This document shows positions 25,222 through 35,280 of a DNA stretch of 64,000 bases, piece after piece. The position numbers and the translations under genes are program-made. How positions within the stretch are numbered: position 1 is the first letter of the stretch; the number at the start of each line of letters is the position of its first letter. The notes under the pieces were generated by a model. That model saw nothing but the letters and a program-made list of their open reading frames with translations. It was not told the DNA's origin and searched no databases. The stretch comes from JALCLA01 sp965653565 (GTDB lineage Bacteria > Pseudomonadota > Gammaproteobacteria > Xanthomonadales > Xanthomonadaceae): assembly GCA_965653565.1 (NCBI GenBank), contig CBFHAI010000002.1:62001-126000 (forward strand), written 5' to 3'.

Positions 25222-26307
25222 TCACGGTGGCGCACCCTTGGCGAGCGCCGCCGAGGCTACGTCGGCGCATGCGGGCGCAGCGGCATCGGTTGCCAGATCG
25301 ATCACGAATGAATCGAGCACACCGTCGTGCTTGCCCCAGCCGGTGAGACGGCGACCGTCGTCGCTCACCGCGGTGAGCTGCATCGGCGTCCAGTGCGGCG
25401 GCATCGCGATGGCGTGCTGTTCGAGCAAGGCCGCCAGCGGCATCGCGCCCGACGCTTCGAACCACAGCCAGGCCTCGCGGCGATCGCCCTGCCCGCTGCC
25501 GCCGACCAGCACGCGGCCGTCGTCGCTGCTGGCATAAAAACGCAGCGAGGCGTCGTCCGGCTGCGGCAAGACTTCGAAGCCGGCGGCCTCGCGCCAGCGA
25601 TACGCCGCACCGGCGTCGACCAGCGTCGGATTGAGCACGCCGACCAGCACGGCGCCGCTGCGACTGGCACCGAGCACTTCGCCCGGCACGTCGTCGGCGT
25701 GCGTTGCGTCGAGCGGCGCGGCGCGGCCGTCCTGCCACAGCACACCGCGGGTAAGCGCGTTGCTGCGCTCCCAGCCGACGATGCGGCGGCCGTCGCGACT
25801 GATGCCCACGGCGCGCGAAGACGCCTCGCCGCGCAACAACGGCAAAGCCCGCATGCCGCCGGCTTGCGTCCACTCGAAGGCGATGCTGCCGTGCGCCGGC
25901 CGCCGTGCGCTGCCGACCACGCGCGGTTCGTCCGTCACCGCGTAGGCCTGGCTTATCACGCCGATGGTTTCGATGTCGGGCATCGGTGCGAGCGCGTGCA
26001 CGGCGCCGCTCGCGTCCCAGTAACTCGCAACCTGCCGCTGCAGATCGTCGAGCACCGCGCCGGCGACGTAATCGCCGCTCGGCGACAGACCGTGCACGGC
26101 GACGGCGCCATCGAGCCGTTGCGGCCCGCGCGTCGCGGACCAGCGAAACCCGCCGCTATCGTCGCCCAGCAGATTGCCGGCGACGACGCAGCCATCGCGC
26201 GACACCGCCACTGCCTGGCTGCCGGGCAGATCGAGCGACACGAAGCTCGCCGCCGTCGCGCACGGTGGCAATACGATCGACGCCAAGGCAAGGACGAGAA
26301 CGCGCAT
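25222..26307 (-). CDS. Secreted HAF-repeat protein
   Basis: This protein has 361 residues. The ATG at 26307 has GGAG about 6 bases upstream and gives a signal peptide (MRVLVLALASIVLPPCATAA). The rest consists of HAF-type repeats, in which a strand with AVAVSRDGCVVAG or AVGISRDGRRIVGW alternates with FRW or LWQDG strands, as in extracellular propeller-like proteins. Nine or so such strands suggest one propeller. It has no FxDGFE tail and ends in an alanine-rich stretch. It sits between the delta-60 protein and the subtilase with gaps of 64 and 71 bp, so co-transcription is likely. Function unknown. Confidence 0.75.
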   Translation of the reverse strand: MRVLVLALASIVLPPCATAASFVSLDLPGSQAVAVSRDGCVVAGNLLGDDSGGFRWSATRGPQRLDGAVAVHGLSPSGDYVAGAVLDDLQRQVASYWDASGAVHALAPMPDIETIGVISQAYAVTDEPRVVGSARRPAHGSIAFEWTQAGGMRALPLLRGEASSRAVGISRDGRRIVGWERSNALTRGVLWQDGRAAPLDATHADDVPGEVLGASRSGAVLVGVLNPTLVDAGAAYRWREAAGFEVLPQPDDASLRFYASSDDGRVLVGGSGQGDRREAWLWFEASGAMPLAALLEQHAIAMPPHWTPMQLTAVSDDGRRLTGWGKHDGVLDSFVIDLATDAAAPACADVASAALAKGAPP

Positions 26308-26371
26308 GCAGGCTCCGACGGGCGTCAGCAGAAGCGGCGCGCGGCGGCGCAGCGAGTGAAATCGGCAGCGC

Positions 26372-29197
26372 TCACAGTGCCGCGCCTTCGAAGTCGTCGG
26401 AGAAGATGTGCATCTGCACCGTGCTGAACGTCGCGCTGACGGTGCAGTCCGCAATCAGTGGGGCGGTGCGGTAGACGAGGCCATCCAGCGCGCCGCCGCA
26501 GCCGGTGATCGCCTGCACCGCGTAGCCGGCGTCGGGCACTACGGTCAGTTCGACGATGGCGCCTTCATCCGCGCTCAGCGGTGACGACGGATCGAGTTGT
26601 CCGCCCGCGCCTGCCTGCGGTGTCACGGTGAACATCGCCGTCGCCGCCGGCAGGCGAATGCGCGCGACCGATTCGAACAGCGAACTCGAACCGTTCGCCG
26701 TGCCGCCTTCACCGCCGCGTGCGATGCCCTGCGCACGCACCCACACGCCGGTTTCGCGCGGCAAAGGCGCAGCGGCAAGTTGGAAACCGTCGGCCAGTCG
26801 TGCGCCTTCACCCAGGCGCGTCCAGCTGATGCCATCGAGCGACAGATCGAACATCGCCTGATCGATCGCCGGCATGCTGCCGCCCAGCGTCCAGGTCAAG
26901 CTGCCTGCGCTATTGCTCGACAGCGTCTGCACGGCGGCACCACTGGCGCGCAGCCGCACGATGTTCAGGCGCGGCAAGCCGTCGACTTCGGCGAACGTGC
27001 CCGCCGCGAACAGCTTGCCGTCCTGCTGTTGCGCCAGTGCGGTGACCAGGCCGATGGCGACATCCGACGTGGTGTCGAGCGACCCGTCGGCATGCAGCCG
27101 CGCAAAATTGAGGCGGCGCACGCCACCGATGTGGCGGAAGGTTCCGCCGATCGCCAGCGAGCCATCCGTCTGCAAGGCCAGCGTCAGCACCGATCCATCG
27201 ATGGCGGGCGGCTGGAATCCGCTGTCGACCGACCCATCGCTGTGCAGGCGTGCGATCGGCGCGCTGGCTCCCGGAAGGGAGAAATTGCCGGCGATAAGAA
27301 TCTTGCCGTCGGGTTGCAATTGCAGCGTCTGTATCACGCCGCCGTCGGCTTCCACGCCGGTGACGAACGAGGTGTCGAGGCTGCCGTCGGCGAGCAGGCG
27401 CGCCAGCGCCGGGCGCGGCGTGCCGTTCACCGTCGAGAAGAAACCCGCGATGAGGATGCGGCCGTCCGGCTGCACCACCATCGCATCGATCGAACTATCG
27501 ACGGCGGGCGCGACGAACGAGGCGTCCAGCGTGCCGTTGGCGTCGTAGCGTGCGATGTGCGGCGTCAGCGGCTCGTTGCCGACGGTGTAGTAGCCGGCCA
27601 TCAGGATCCTGCCGTCGGGCTGCAATGCCAGCGCGTGCAGGCTGCCGTTGTTGCCGGCGCTCCAGTCGGCGGGTGCGAAGGCCGCATCGAGCGAACCATC
27701 GGCCAGCAAGCGCGCAAAACCGTAGCGCGCGGTGCCGTCGACGCTGGTGAAATTGCCGCCGATCACGATGCGTCCGTCGGGCTGCAAGGCCATCAGCGAA
27801 ACGCTGTTGTTGAAGGCCGGCAGGAAGGTCGGCGCATTGAAGGCCGGATCGATCGACCCATCCGGCCGCAGCCGCGCCATCTCGCGCGCCTCGGAGCCGA
27901 CATAGCTGAAACCGCAGCCGGCAAGCAAGGCGCCGTCGGTCTGCAGCAGCAGGCAACGCGGCTGGCCATCGAAGCCCGGATAGATCGAGTCGGCGCCTGC
28001 GATGAAATCCACCTCGAGCGAACCATCGCGTTCGAGCCGCGCGAGGCGCGAACGACCCACGCCATCGACCTGGCTGAAGGAGCCTCCCAGCACGATCTTG
28101 CCGTCGCCCTGCAATCCGATCGCACGCACGGCCGCATTGGCCTGCGCATCGAAAGTCGGATCGACGCTGCCGTCCAGCAGCAGGCGTGCGATGCGCGCCT
28201 GCGGCTGTCCATCGACATCCGTGAAGGGACCGGCGATCACCGCGCGGCCGTCGGGGTGCACGACCAGATCGTCGACGGCTCCGTTCGGCATCGGCGTGTA
28301 GCTGGTATCAAGCGTGCCGTCGGGCTGCAGACGCAGCAGGCCCGACCACGATGTGCCGTCGAAATCGAACGCGATCGCGCCGCCCAGCACGATGCCGCCA
28401 TCGCCCTGCACCGCCACGCGGCGGAGCGAGAAGAACAGCGCGCCGGCCACCTCGTCCGGCAGCGGGGCGAAGCTCTCGTCGAGCGTGCCGTCGGCGTTCA
28501 AACGCACGACGGCGAGCGGCGCGTTGCCGTTGGCGGGTTCGAAATATCCCACCACGATGATCTTGCCGTCCGGTTGCAGCGCGACGACATCGGCGAGTCC
28601 GCCGTTCCAGCCGGAATTGTTGAACGGCGCCGCGAACGTTTCGTCGAGCGACCCGTCCGCATTCAAGCGCGCCACGGCCCACGTGGCTTTATCGCCGAGT
28701 TGCGAAAAGCTGCCGACGACGACGATCTTGCCGTCTTTCTGGCGCGCGAAGCCGGTCACCGATTCGCTGAAACTGGCGGTGGCCAGAGTGAAACCCGGAT
28801 CGAGTTTGCCGTCGGCGCCGAGCATCGCCAGGCCGAAGCGCTCCACTCCGTCGACCTGGGTGAAGAAGCCGTGCACCAGCACGCGTCCATCGTCGAGTTG
28901 CACGCTGCCGGTGACCGGGCCGTTGATGTCGGTGATGAAGCTGGCGTCGAAGCGGCCGTCGGCGTGCAAGCGCGCGAAACGGATGCCCTGGCCACCGCCG
29001 ATGTAGCTGAATTCGCCGGACACCAGCAGCTTGCCGTCGGCCTGCGTGCCGATGCGCGTGACGTTGCCGTTGGCGCCCGGATTGAAGCCGTCGCCCGGCC
29101 CCTTCGCTATCGCCGCCGACCACGCGATCAGCGCAGCGAAGCACCAGACCAGCGCCAGCGTTCGCTGCGGCGCGCGCGAAATGATTCCCCGATTCAT
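26372..29197 (-). CDS. Secreted delta-60 repeat beta-propeller protein with IFSDDFE tail
   Basis: This protein has 941 residues. The ATG at 29197 is preceded by AAAGGAG, and the signal peptide ends near residue 31 (SAAIAKG). About 14 repeats of roughly 50 residues follow, each with LQPDGKILIAG, then a V-x-G turn and ARL-x-x-DGSLD-x-x-F: the delta-60 family. Fourteen repeats equal the number in the RCC1 protein nearby. After about residue 780 come a fibronectin-like region and an InlB-like B-repeat (FTVTPQAGAGGQLDPSS, then ADCTVSATFSTVQ), ending IFSDDFEGAAL. It is probably a surface-displayed binding protein. It is in the same gene group as the proteins on either side. Confidence 0.87.
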   Translation of the reverse strand: MNRGIISRAPQRTLALVWCFAALIAWSAAIAKGPGDGFNPGANGNVTRIGTQADGKLLVSGEFSYIGGGQGIRFARLHADGRFDASFITDINGPVTGSVQLDDGRVLVHGFFTQVDGVERFGLAMLGADGKLDPGFTLATASFSESVTGFARQKDGKIVVVGSFSQLGDKATWAVARLNADGSLDETFAAPFNNSGWNGGLADVVALQPDGKIIVVGYFEPANGNAPLAVVRLNADGTLDESFAPLPDEVAGALFFSLRRVAVQGDGGIVLGGAIAFDFDGTSWSGLLRLQPDGTLDTSYTPMPNGAVDDLVVHPDGRAVIAGPFTDVDGQPQARIARLLLDGSVDPTFDAQANAAVRAIGLQGDGKIVLGGSFSQVDGVGRSRLARLERDGSLEVDFIAGADSIYPGFDGQPRCLLLQTDGALLAGCGFSYVGSEAREMARLRPDGSIDPAFNAPTFLPAFNNSVSLMALQPDGRIVIGGNFTSVDGTARYGFARLLADGSLDAAFAPADWSAGNNGSLHALALQPDGRILMAGYYTVGNEPLTPHIARYDANGTLDASFVAPAVDSSIDAMVVQPDGRILIAGFFSTVNGTPRPALARLLADGSLDTSFVTGVEADGGVIQTLQLQPDGKILIAGNFSLPGASAPIARLHSDGSVDSGFQPPAIDGSVLTLALQTDGSLAIGGTFRHIGGVRRLNFARLHADGSLDTTSDVAIGLVTALAQQQDGKLFAAGTFAEVDGLPRLNIVRLRASGAAVQTLSSNSAGSLTWTLGGSMPAIDQAMFDLSLDGISWTRLGEGARLADGFQLAAAPLPRETGVWVRAQGIARGGEGGTANGSSSLFESVARIRLPAATAMFTVTPQAGAGGQLDPSSPLSADEGAIVELTVVPDAGYAVQAITGCGGALDGLVYRTAPLIADCTVSATFSTVQMHIFSDDFEGAAL

Positions 29198-29274
29198 GCG
29201 GTGCTCCTTTCTCCAACGGCGTTCGGATGCGACGCCGGCGATGGCCGCGTCGATGTGCGAGGTGTGGCCGGCGT

Positions 29275-32200
29275 TCACGGCGCGCCGGCCTCGAAGCCGT
29301 CGGCGAATATCGGCACGCCGGTGTCGCCTTCGACGGTGAAGCGCAGCGGCAGCGCGATGCGCCGCCGCAGTGGATCGTTGCTGTGGATGCACAGGTCGGC
29401 GCTATAGCGGCCCGGCGTCAGCCCAATGGCATCGAAGCTCAGCTCGAGCGGCACCGCCGGCGCGCCGGGCGCGAGGCTGCCTTCGGTTTGCGACAGCGAC
29501 AGCCACGGCACGTCGGAGAGCGCCACGCAGCGATTGCCCGGCTGCGCGAACGCCATCGCACCGAACTGCGACCAACTGTTGTCGGGGCCGATGACGGGCG
29601 CGATGAAACGCGCCTGGCCGGTCGTCTTGTCGACGCTCCACAGGCTGCCGTCTTCGCGTTGCGCGGCCGACTGGAAATGGAAGCTGGCGAGGTAGAGGGT
29701 GTCGTCGTCGCGCGGATCGAATGCGAGCGAACTGATCGATCCTTGCGTGGAAAACCCGAGCGAACCGATCGGCGCGGCCTCGGCGGTGTGCTTGTCGATC
29801 GCGATCAGCGCGTCGAGCACGATGTCCAGGCCGTACAGCCGGCCGTCGTTGTCGAAATCGATGCTGATGATGCCGGGTGCGCCGGTGATCGTGCCGATCG
29901 GACGCACCGCCGCCGTCGCCGGGTCGATCGTCCACAGCTGGCTCACGGCACCATCGGCGGTGGTCAGGTAGAGCGCGCCGGTGGTCGGATCCTGCTTCAA
30001 TCCGCCGGGCGTGACGCCGGGCGTCAGTTGCGCGGTGCCGATCACTTGTTCGACCGCATTCGCGCTGCCGAGCGATTGATAGCGCAGCAGTTCGTTGCTG
30101 GTCGCGTCGAAGGCGTAGATGCGGCTGAAATCGTCGTCGAGGAAATCGGCGCCGGTGATCAGGCGCGCGCCGACCAGGCCGTGCAGCGTGGTGCCGCTGT
30201 CGTAGCTCGGTGCCTGGGGATCGGTGCTGACGAGGTAGCCCCACATGATGTCGAAGGCCCACAGCGAAGCATCCGTGGGCACGCCTTCGGCTCGCACCGG
30301 TGCGAGCTGCAGCGCAGGAGCGACGCCGGACGGCGCGGAGTTCGCTACACCATCGCGGGCGACGAATGGCGTCGCCGTGTTCGTCTCGTGCAGCGGAACC
30401 ACGACACGCGGCTGCGATGGCAGGTGGCTGCGAGCGTGCGCAGTGCCTGCGGCCCAATCCAGGCGGCCGCTGCCGCTGTTGCCGAGCGGTCGCACGATGC
30501 TGACGGCGGCGCCCGCCTCTGCGCTTGCTTCGATCGCATCGGTGCCGATGTCGAGCGACGGCGCCTTCGCCACGATATGCACTTGCCGGGTGCGGGTGAG
30601 CACGGTCGGGTCCGACGGTGTCCAGACGATGCGATCGACATCGCGCAGGCTCTGCGTTCGGAACGAAAACGGCAGCGCGAGATTCTTGTTCTGCAGCCCG
30701 ATGCTCGCCCAGCCGCCGTAAGCCGCCGCCGGCGTGCCGCCGAAAACGCGGTTGCCGTACTGGAACTCGATCACGTGGGTGCGTTCGTGCAGGATCGCCT
30801 GCGCGGTGAGGCCGTATTGCGGATCGCTCGAACCGCCCTCCACCGGCGATTGGTAGTACTCGACGATGTAGCGGCGATCCGGCGCGCTGCCGACGATCTT
30901 CTGGAACTTGCCGCCGCCACCGCCGATGCCGGTCTGGTACAGCGCGATGGCGTTCGAATACGGCCCCAGTTGCACGTCGGGCAGCGGCAGCAGGCCGAAG
31001 CTCGCGGTGGTCGGGCAGTTGCCGTAGAAATCGCGGCGGCTGGCGAGCACACCGAAGTTGACGCACAAGGTATCGATGCGATCGCCGAACAAACGGAAAT
31101 CGAAATCGGCGGGAAACGCCAGCGGCGCGGCGATCGGTTCGCCGTCGGTGATATCGATCCACTGGGCCGGCTGGCTGCTGTCGCGCACGTAGCCGGTTGG
31201 GTCGGCCTGCGCCGACCAGGTCGCCGACGGGCTGATGGATTCGCTCACCACCAGTAGCCGGTTGTATTGATGACTGGTGCCGGGTGCGAGCGCGATCGAT
31301 TGCTCGGTCAGCAGCGCGCCGACGTGATCGTCGCGCAGCGAGTGGTAGCGCAGCGTCTGCGTCGAGTTGTTCTGCACGCGGTAGCACAGATTGACCTGGT
31401 CGCCGGCGGCGATTTCGAGCGTGGTTTCGCTGCCGCAGGCGTTCGGCGAGGCCGGGTCGGCGGGCGAAACCGTGACGCTCAGATCGAGTTCGCCGGACTC
31501 ACCCTCGCCCTGCTCCACCACCACGCGATCGATGCCGGTCCAACCGCCGCGCAGCACGCCGTCGGTCTGATGCACGAAATGACGGAACGCGATGCGGCCG
31601 CTGCCCGCGGTCGGCAGACCGTCGGCGGCGGTGAGCGTGATCTGCGTCCACTCCAGCGGATAGACGGCATCGAGTTCGCCGGGATTGATGTCGTGCAGCA
31701 AGAGGCCGAACTGGCCGACGTCCTCCGGCTGCGTGCCGACATCGCTGCAGTCGCTCGCAACGCAGGCGCGCACTTGCAGGCGCGTCGGCCACTCGCCGGC
31801 CAGCGTGCGGGTGAAGAAGGACACGCGGGTATCCGGCGCGAAGTTGATCGGCGGACTCACCAGCCAGGAACTGAGCGTGCCGGCGTCGGCCAGCGTCGAG
31901 AACGGATGCGACGCGGCGTAGCTGTCGCCGGCGCCGTCGCTGGCCTGGAAATAGTCGTTGAGGCCTTGTCGCCAGGTCAGCCAGGGGTGGTCGCTGTTGT
32001 TCTGGCGGATCCAGCCGTTGCGATAGATGCCACCGGGCGCGAATCGGTTGTTGCCGATGATGCGGTCGATCTGCTCGAAGCCTTCGTTGACGATGCGGCG
32101 GATATCGCCGCCGCCCGTTGCCGTCGAAGGGTTCGATCGCGGCGCCCGGGTGTCCGTCGGCACGGCCTGCGCGGCCATGCCCGGCCGCAGCGCCGCGATG

Positions 32201-32349
32201 GCGGCCATGGGATCGGTGCCTGCCGCCCGCGCCGCTGCGATGACGGCGGCGCGCGTCTCGGGCACCGCCGCCTGCGCGCCGGACATCGTCATGCTCGCCA
32301 GCCACGCGATCGACAGCGACAGCGTCGCCAGCCGTTTGCACACCACCAT
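29275..32349 (-). CDS. Large secreted choice-of-anchor J-like protein with IFADGFE tail
   Basis: This protein has 1,024 residues. The ATG at 32349 is preferred because GGAGA lies about 7 bases upstream; an ATG seven codons earlier is possible. A signal peptide ends near residue 28 (MSGAQA). Residues about 80-280 form a jelly-roll of the choice-of-anchor J type (NEGFEQID, then WLTWRQGLNDYFQ, then LSSWLVSPPINF). Ig-like regions follow, a nidogen-like sheet (AQAILHERTHVIEFQYGN), then a propeller-like region of Y-x-x-D-x-x-T strands (about 690-920), and a final Ig-like domain ending VPIFADGFEAGAP. It is first of four closely spaced secreted-protein genes. Probable role: surface adhesion or matrix protein; ligand unknown. 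Confidence 0.8.
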   Translation of the reverse strand: MVVCKRLATLSLSIAWLASMTMSGAQAAVPETRAAVIAAARAAGTDPMAAIAALRPGMAAQAVPTDTRAPRSNPSTATGGGDIRRIVNEGFEQIDRIIGNNRFAPGGIYRNGWIRQNNSDHPWLTWRQGLNDYFQASDGAGDSYAASHPFSTLADAGTLSSWLVSPPINFAPDTRVSFFTRTLAGEWPTRLQVRACVASDCSDVGTQPEDVGQFGLLLHDINPGELDAVYPLEWTQITLTAADGLPTAGSGRIAFRHFVHQTDGVLRGGWTGIDRVVVEQGEGESGELDLSVTVSPADPASPNACGSETTLEIAAGDQVNLCYRVQNNSTQTLRYHSLRDDHVGALLTEQSIALAPGTSHQYNRLLVVSESISPSATWSAQADPTGYVRDSSQPAQWIDITDGEPIAAPLAFPADFDFRLFGDRIDTLCVNFGVLASRRDFYGNCPTTASFGLLPLPDVQLGPYSNAIALYQTGIGGGGGKFQKIVGSAPDRRYIVEYYQSPVEGGSSDPQYGLTAQAILHERTHVIEFQYGNRVFGGTPAAAYGGWASIGLQNKNLALPFSFRTQSLRDVDRIVWTPSDPTVLTRTRQVHIVAKAPSLDIGTDAIEASAEAGAAVSIVRPLGNSGSGRLDWAAGTAHARSHLPSQPRVVVPLHETNTATPFVARDGVANSAPSGVAPALQLAPVRAEGVPTDASLWAFDIMWGYLVSTDPQAPSYDSGTTLHGLVGARLITGADFLDDDFSRIYAFDATSNELLRYQSLGSANAVEQVIGTAQLTPGVTPGGLKQDPTTGALYLTTADGAVSQLWTIDPATAAVRPIGTITGAPGIISIDFDNDGRLYGLDIVLDALIAIDKHTAEAAPIGSLGFSTQGSISSLAFDPRDDDTLYLASFHFQSAAQREDGSLWSVDKTTGQARFIAPVIGPDNSWSQFGAMAFAQPGNRCVALSDVPWLSLSQTEGSLAPGAPAVPLELSFDAIGLTPGRYSADLCIHSNDPLRRRIALPLRFTVEGDTGVPIFADGFEAGAP

Positions 32350-32588
32350 CGGGATCTCCACTGGGTTCATTGCGTCCGTCTGCGGGCCTGCGATGCGCGG
32401 CATCGGTGCGGCGTGCCCGGACTGTGTTGCAGCTGGTCGCGCACGCCCTCACGGCGCCCGCATGGTCACCGCACAGAACCCGCACAATGGACGAAGAAGG
32501 CAACAGAAACCGTGACTTGGCTGTGTACGCCGGAGCGGCGCCGTGCGCGGCGCAGCCACTGCAACCGGGCTAAGGAGTGCCGGTGCGC

Positions 32589-34991
32589 TCAGTACGGGGC
32601 CGTGATGTCGCGTTCGCCGGCCAGCGTACGGGCCTTGTCGTTCGCGGTTTTCGCCAGCGAGGGGCGGCCCAGGGCTTCGTACAGCGCGGCGGTGGCGCGG
32701 GCGGCGCGGTAGTCGCGATCGGCGTAGGCCGCCAACCGGCCGCCGACGGCGGCCGCGGCATCGAGGTCGCCGGTGGCGAGCAACTGGCGCAGCGAAGCGA
32801 TGGCGGCCGTGATGACGATTTCCGGCGCGCCGCGTGCTTCCGCCGCGGCCAGCGCGCGCGCGTTCAATGCGGCCGCGGCGTTCTCGTCCTGCGGCCGGAT
32901 CTGTTCGGCGCGGATCAGATCGAGGATCACCGGCCGATCGAGATCCTGCACCGACTCGGGCGCGCCCTGAAGATGATCGAGCACACGATCCACCGTGTCG
33001 AAGCGTTGCTCGCGCACCGCGGCCTGCACGATCAGCCAGCAGGTTTCCGACAACATCGATTGCCCGGCCAGATCGGCCGCCCGCGCGATGCGTGCCAAGG
33101 CCGCGTCGGCTTGCGCGAGCAGTTCGCTGTCCTGCCCGCGCATCGCCAGCAGGGCCAGGCGCAAGGCGGCGAACTCGGTGTCGCTGGCGGCCGGATCGTC
33201 CGGCTGTCCGTCGAAACGTTCGATGTTGTCGGCCGCGTCGCGCAGGCGCCCGGCGGCGAGCAGCGCGCGCGTGTAGGCCGCGGCGATGCGCCGGTTGAAC
33301 GCGGCATTGGCCAGGTGTTCGACCTGCTGCATCGCCTGCGCGCCGGTGGCCACGGCGCCGGCCACATCGAGCAAGGCCAGTTGCGTGTAGACCTTGTTGT
33401 GCAGGCTGATCACCAGTTGATCGCGCACGCCGAATCCGGCCAGCACCGCGATGGCGCGGTCCTGCGCTTGCAGGGCCGCCGCGAAACGACCGCGATTGTG
33501 TTCGGCCATGGCGACGTTGATATCGAGATTGGCCAGGCCGATACGGTCGCCGGCGCGATCGAGTTCGATCCGGGCGCGGCCGAAGTCGGCGGTGGCGTCG
33601 TCGAATGTTTCCAGCGCGACGGCCGCCGCGCCGCGCCCCATGTACGAGCGCCCGAGCAGACCGGCCTCGCGGCTGCCGTCCAGCAATTCGATCGCCTGGG
33701 TGTAGGCGCGCGCGGCCGCGGCGTTGTCCGATTGCAGGATCGCCACCGCGCCCAATCCCATCCAACTGGCGGCGCGCAGCGCGCGATTGCTCAGCGCGGC
33801 GTCGTCGGCCACCGGCCGATACAGCGCAGCGGCGTCGGCAAGGCGGCCCTGTCGCACCGCGACGTTGCCGGCGCGCACGCGAAAACGCGCGTCGCTCGAC
33901 GCCTGCGGGCCGGCGCGTTCGATCAGGCTCGCCGCCTGCGCCAGATCGCCGACCAGCAAGGCGGCATCGATCCGCGTCAGCAATTCTTCGTCGGGCAACG
34001 GCGCATGACGTTCGCTCAGCGCATTCAGGCGCAGATGCGCCAGCATGCGCGCCACGGCCTGCGCGGCCGCGGCCAATGGTGCTTCGCCGCTGCCGCTGTA
34101 AGTGTCGAGCGTCTCATCGTGATAGACATCCAGTTCGATGAACCAGCGTGCCTCATCGTGCTCGGCGCGCGGCACGACCAGATGCGTGGCGCCGGTTGCC
34201 GCGCGCAGACGACCGAGCCCGATATCGGCGTCGCCGGCGCCGCGCGACGGTTCCCGGCCGACCAAGGTCACCACCTGATCGCTCGGCAGTACCGCTTGCC
34301 CGGCGTCCTGCCGCAGCAGCGTGGCGATGTAGTCCATCACGCCCAGCCGCACCCAGGTGGTGGCCGCATCGTCGCCTTCGAGTTGCACCGGCAGCACCAT
34401 GAACAGCAAGGTGCCGGCGGCGGGGGCAGCGGTCGGCGTGGTGGCGTCGATGGTGGCATGACGCTGCTGCCAGAGAGCTGCGGCGACGGCGAGCAAGGCA
34501 AGCAGCAGCAAGACGATGACCAGACCGCGCCGCGACCTGGCCGGTGGCGCGCTGTCGCTCGCGCTTGCGATCGCCGATGCCGGCGTTTCGGGCGATTGCT
34601 CTATCGTGGCGGACGCCACGGATTCGTCGATGCCATCGGTCGACGCCGTCGCCACCGGCCCGGGCCGTTCCAGCACCTCGACCGCCGCGATCCACCGATA
34701 GCCGAAGCGCGGCACGGTGCGGATCATTTCGCGCTCGCCGGCGCCGACGTCGCCCAATGCCTGCCGCGCCCGCAACAGCGTCTGGCCCAGCGTGTGATCG
34801 CTGACGTCGGCACTGCCCCATACGGCGGAAATCAACTCGTCGCGGCCGACGGCGCGCGCGCGATGTTCGATCAGGTACGCCACGCAATCGAACGACTTGG
34901 GCGGCATCGACACCAGCGCCCCACCCTCGCGCAACTCGCGCGCGCTCGGATCGAGCAGGAAACGGGCGAACCGATAAACCGGTTTGTGCAT
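32589..34991 (-). CDS. CadC-like membrane-bound transcriptional regulator with TPR-like domain
   Basis: This protein has 800 residues. The N-terminal 105 residues are an OmpR/CadC-type winged helix (YRFARFLLDPSARELREGG, then LISAVWGSADVSDHTLGQTL, then IRTVPRFGYRW). A disordered serine/alanine linker follows, then one membrane helix at about 156-174, and a large periplasmic part: a TolB-like N-terminal segment (LLFMVLPVQLEGDDA) and TPR-like helix pairs from about 330. No phospho-acceptor domain is present, so it should sense a periplasmic signal directly, as CadC does. It lies 239 bp upstream of the secreted-protein gene group on the same strand and is a plausible regulator of it; that link is inference. 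Confidence 0.85.
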   Translation of the reverse strand: MHKPVYRFARFLLDPSARELREGGALVSMPPKSFDCVAYLIEHRARAVGRDELISAVWGSADVSDHTLGQTLLRARQALGDVGAGEREMIRTVPRFGYRWIAAVEVLERPGPVATASTDGIDESVASATIEQSPETPASAIASASDSAPPARSRRGLVIVLLLLALLAVAAALWQQRHATIDATTPTAAPAAGTLLFMVLPVQLEGDDAATTWVRLGVMDYIATLLRQDAGQAVLPSDQVVTLVGREPSRGAGDADIGLGRLRAATGATHLVVPRAEHDEARWFIELDVYHDETLDTYSGSGEAPLAAAAQAVARMLAHLRLNALSERHAPLPDEELLTRIDAALLVGDLAQAASLIERAGPQASSDARFRVRAGNVAVRQGRLADAAALYRPVADDAALSNRALRAASWMGLGAVAILQSDNAAAARAYTQAIELLDGSREAGLLGRSYMGRGAAAVALETFDDATADFGRARIELDRAGDRIGLANLDINVAMAEHNRGRFAAALQAQDRAIAVLAGFGVRDQLVISLHNKVYTQLALLDVAGAVATGAQAMQQVEHLANAAFNRRIAAAYTRALLAAGRLRDAADNIERFDGQPDDPAASDTEFAALRLALLAMRGQDSELLAQADAALARIARAADLAGQSMLSETCWLIVQAAVREQRFDTVDRVLDHLQGAPESVQDLDRPVILDLIRAEQIRPQDENAAAALNARALAAAEARGAPEIVITAAIASLRQLLATGDLDAAAAVGGRLAAYADRDYRAARATAALYEALGRPSLAKTANDKARTLAGERDITAPY

Positions 34992-35280
34992 CGGGGATTA
35001 CCGGCTCCGGTGTCTGCTGGCAAGGTCAAGAGCGCCCGTTCGATGGCAACGAATCCATGCTCCGGGGCCGCAAATCGGACTTGAAAGATACCAGCAATCG
35101 GCGCGCACGATTCCGCAGCGGCCAGGGGCCGTCACGCAGTGCGGGCAGCCGCTGTCCGGGCTCGGCAAAGAAAACTGGGGCTCGTGCGCGGAATATCCCG
35201 AGACGACCCGTCAACGGTAATCAGGCCGGCGGCAGACAAACCGAGCGCAGCGCGGCAGCGCAGCGCGGATGCGTTGGGTA

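Noticed and set aside
26597..29407. Long plus-strand frame opposite the delta-60 gene (and similar frames at 23348-25537 and 17441-19819)
   Set aside because: These run opposite well-supported genes with domains and signal peptides; the translations are arginine- and alanine-rich without motifs.
30720..30790. HERTH in the choice-of-anchor J-like protein as a zinc-protease site
   Set aside because: It lies in a beta-strand context (AQAILHERTHVIEFQYGN) typical of a nidogen-like sheet, where this position is variable; no third ligand or helix is apparent.
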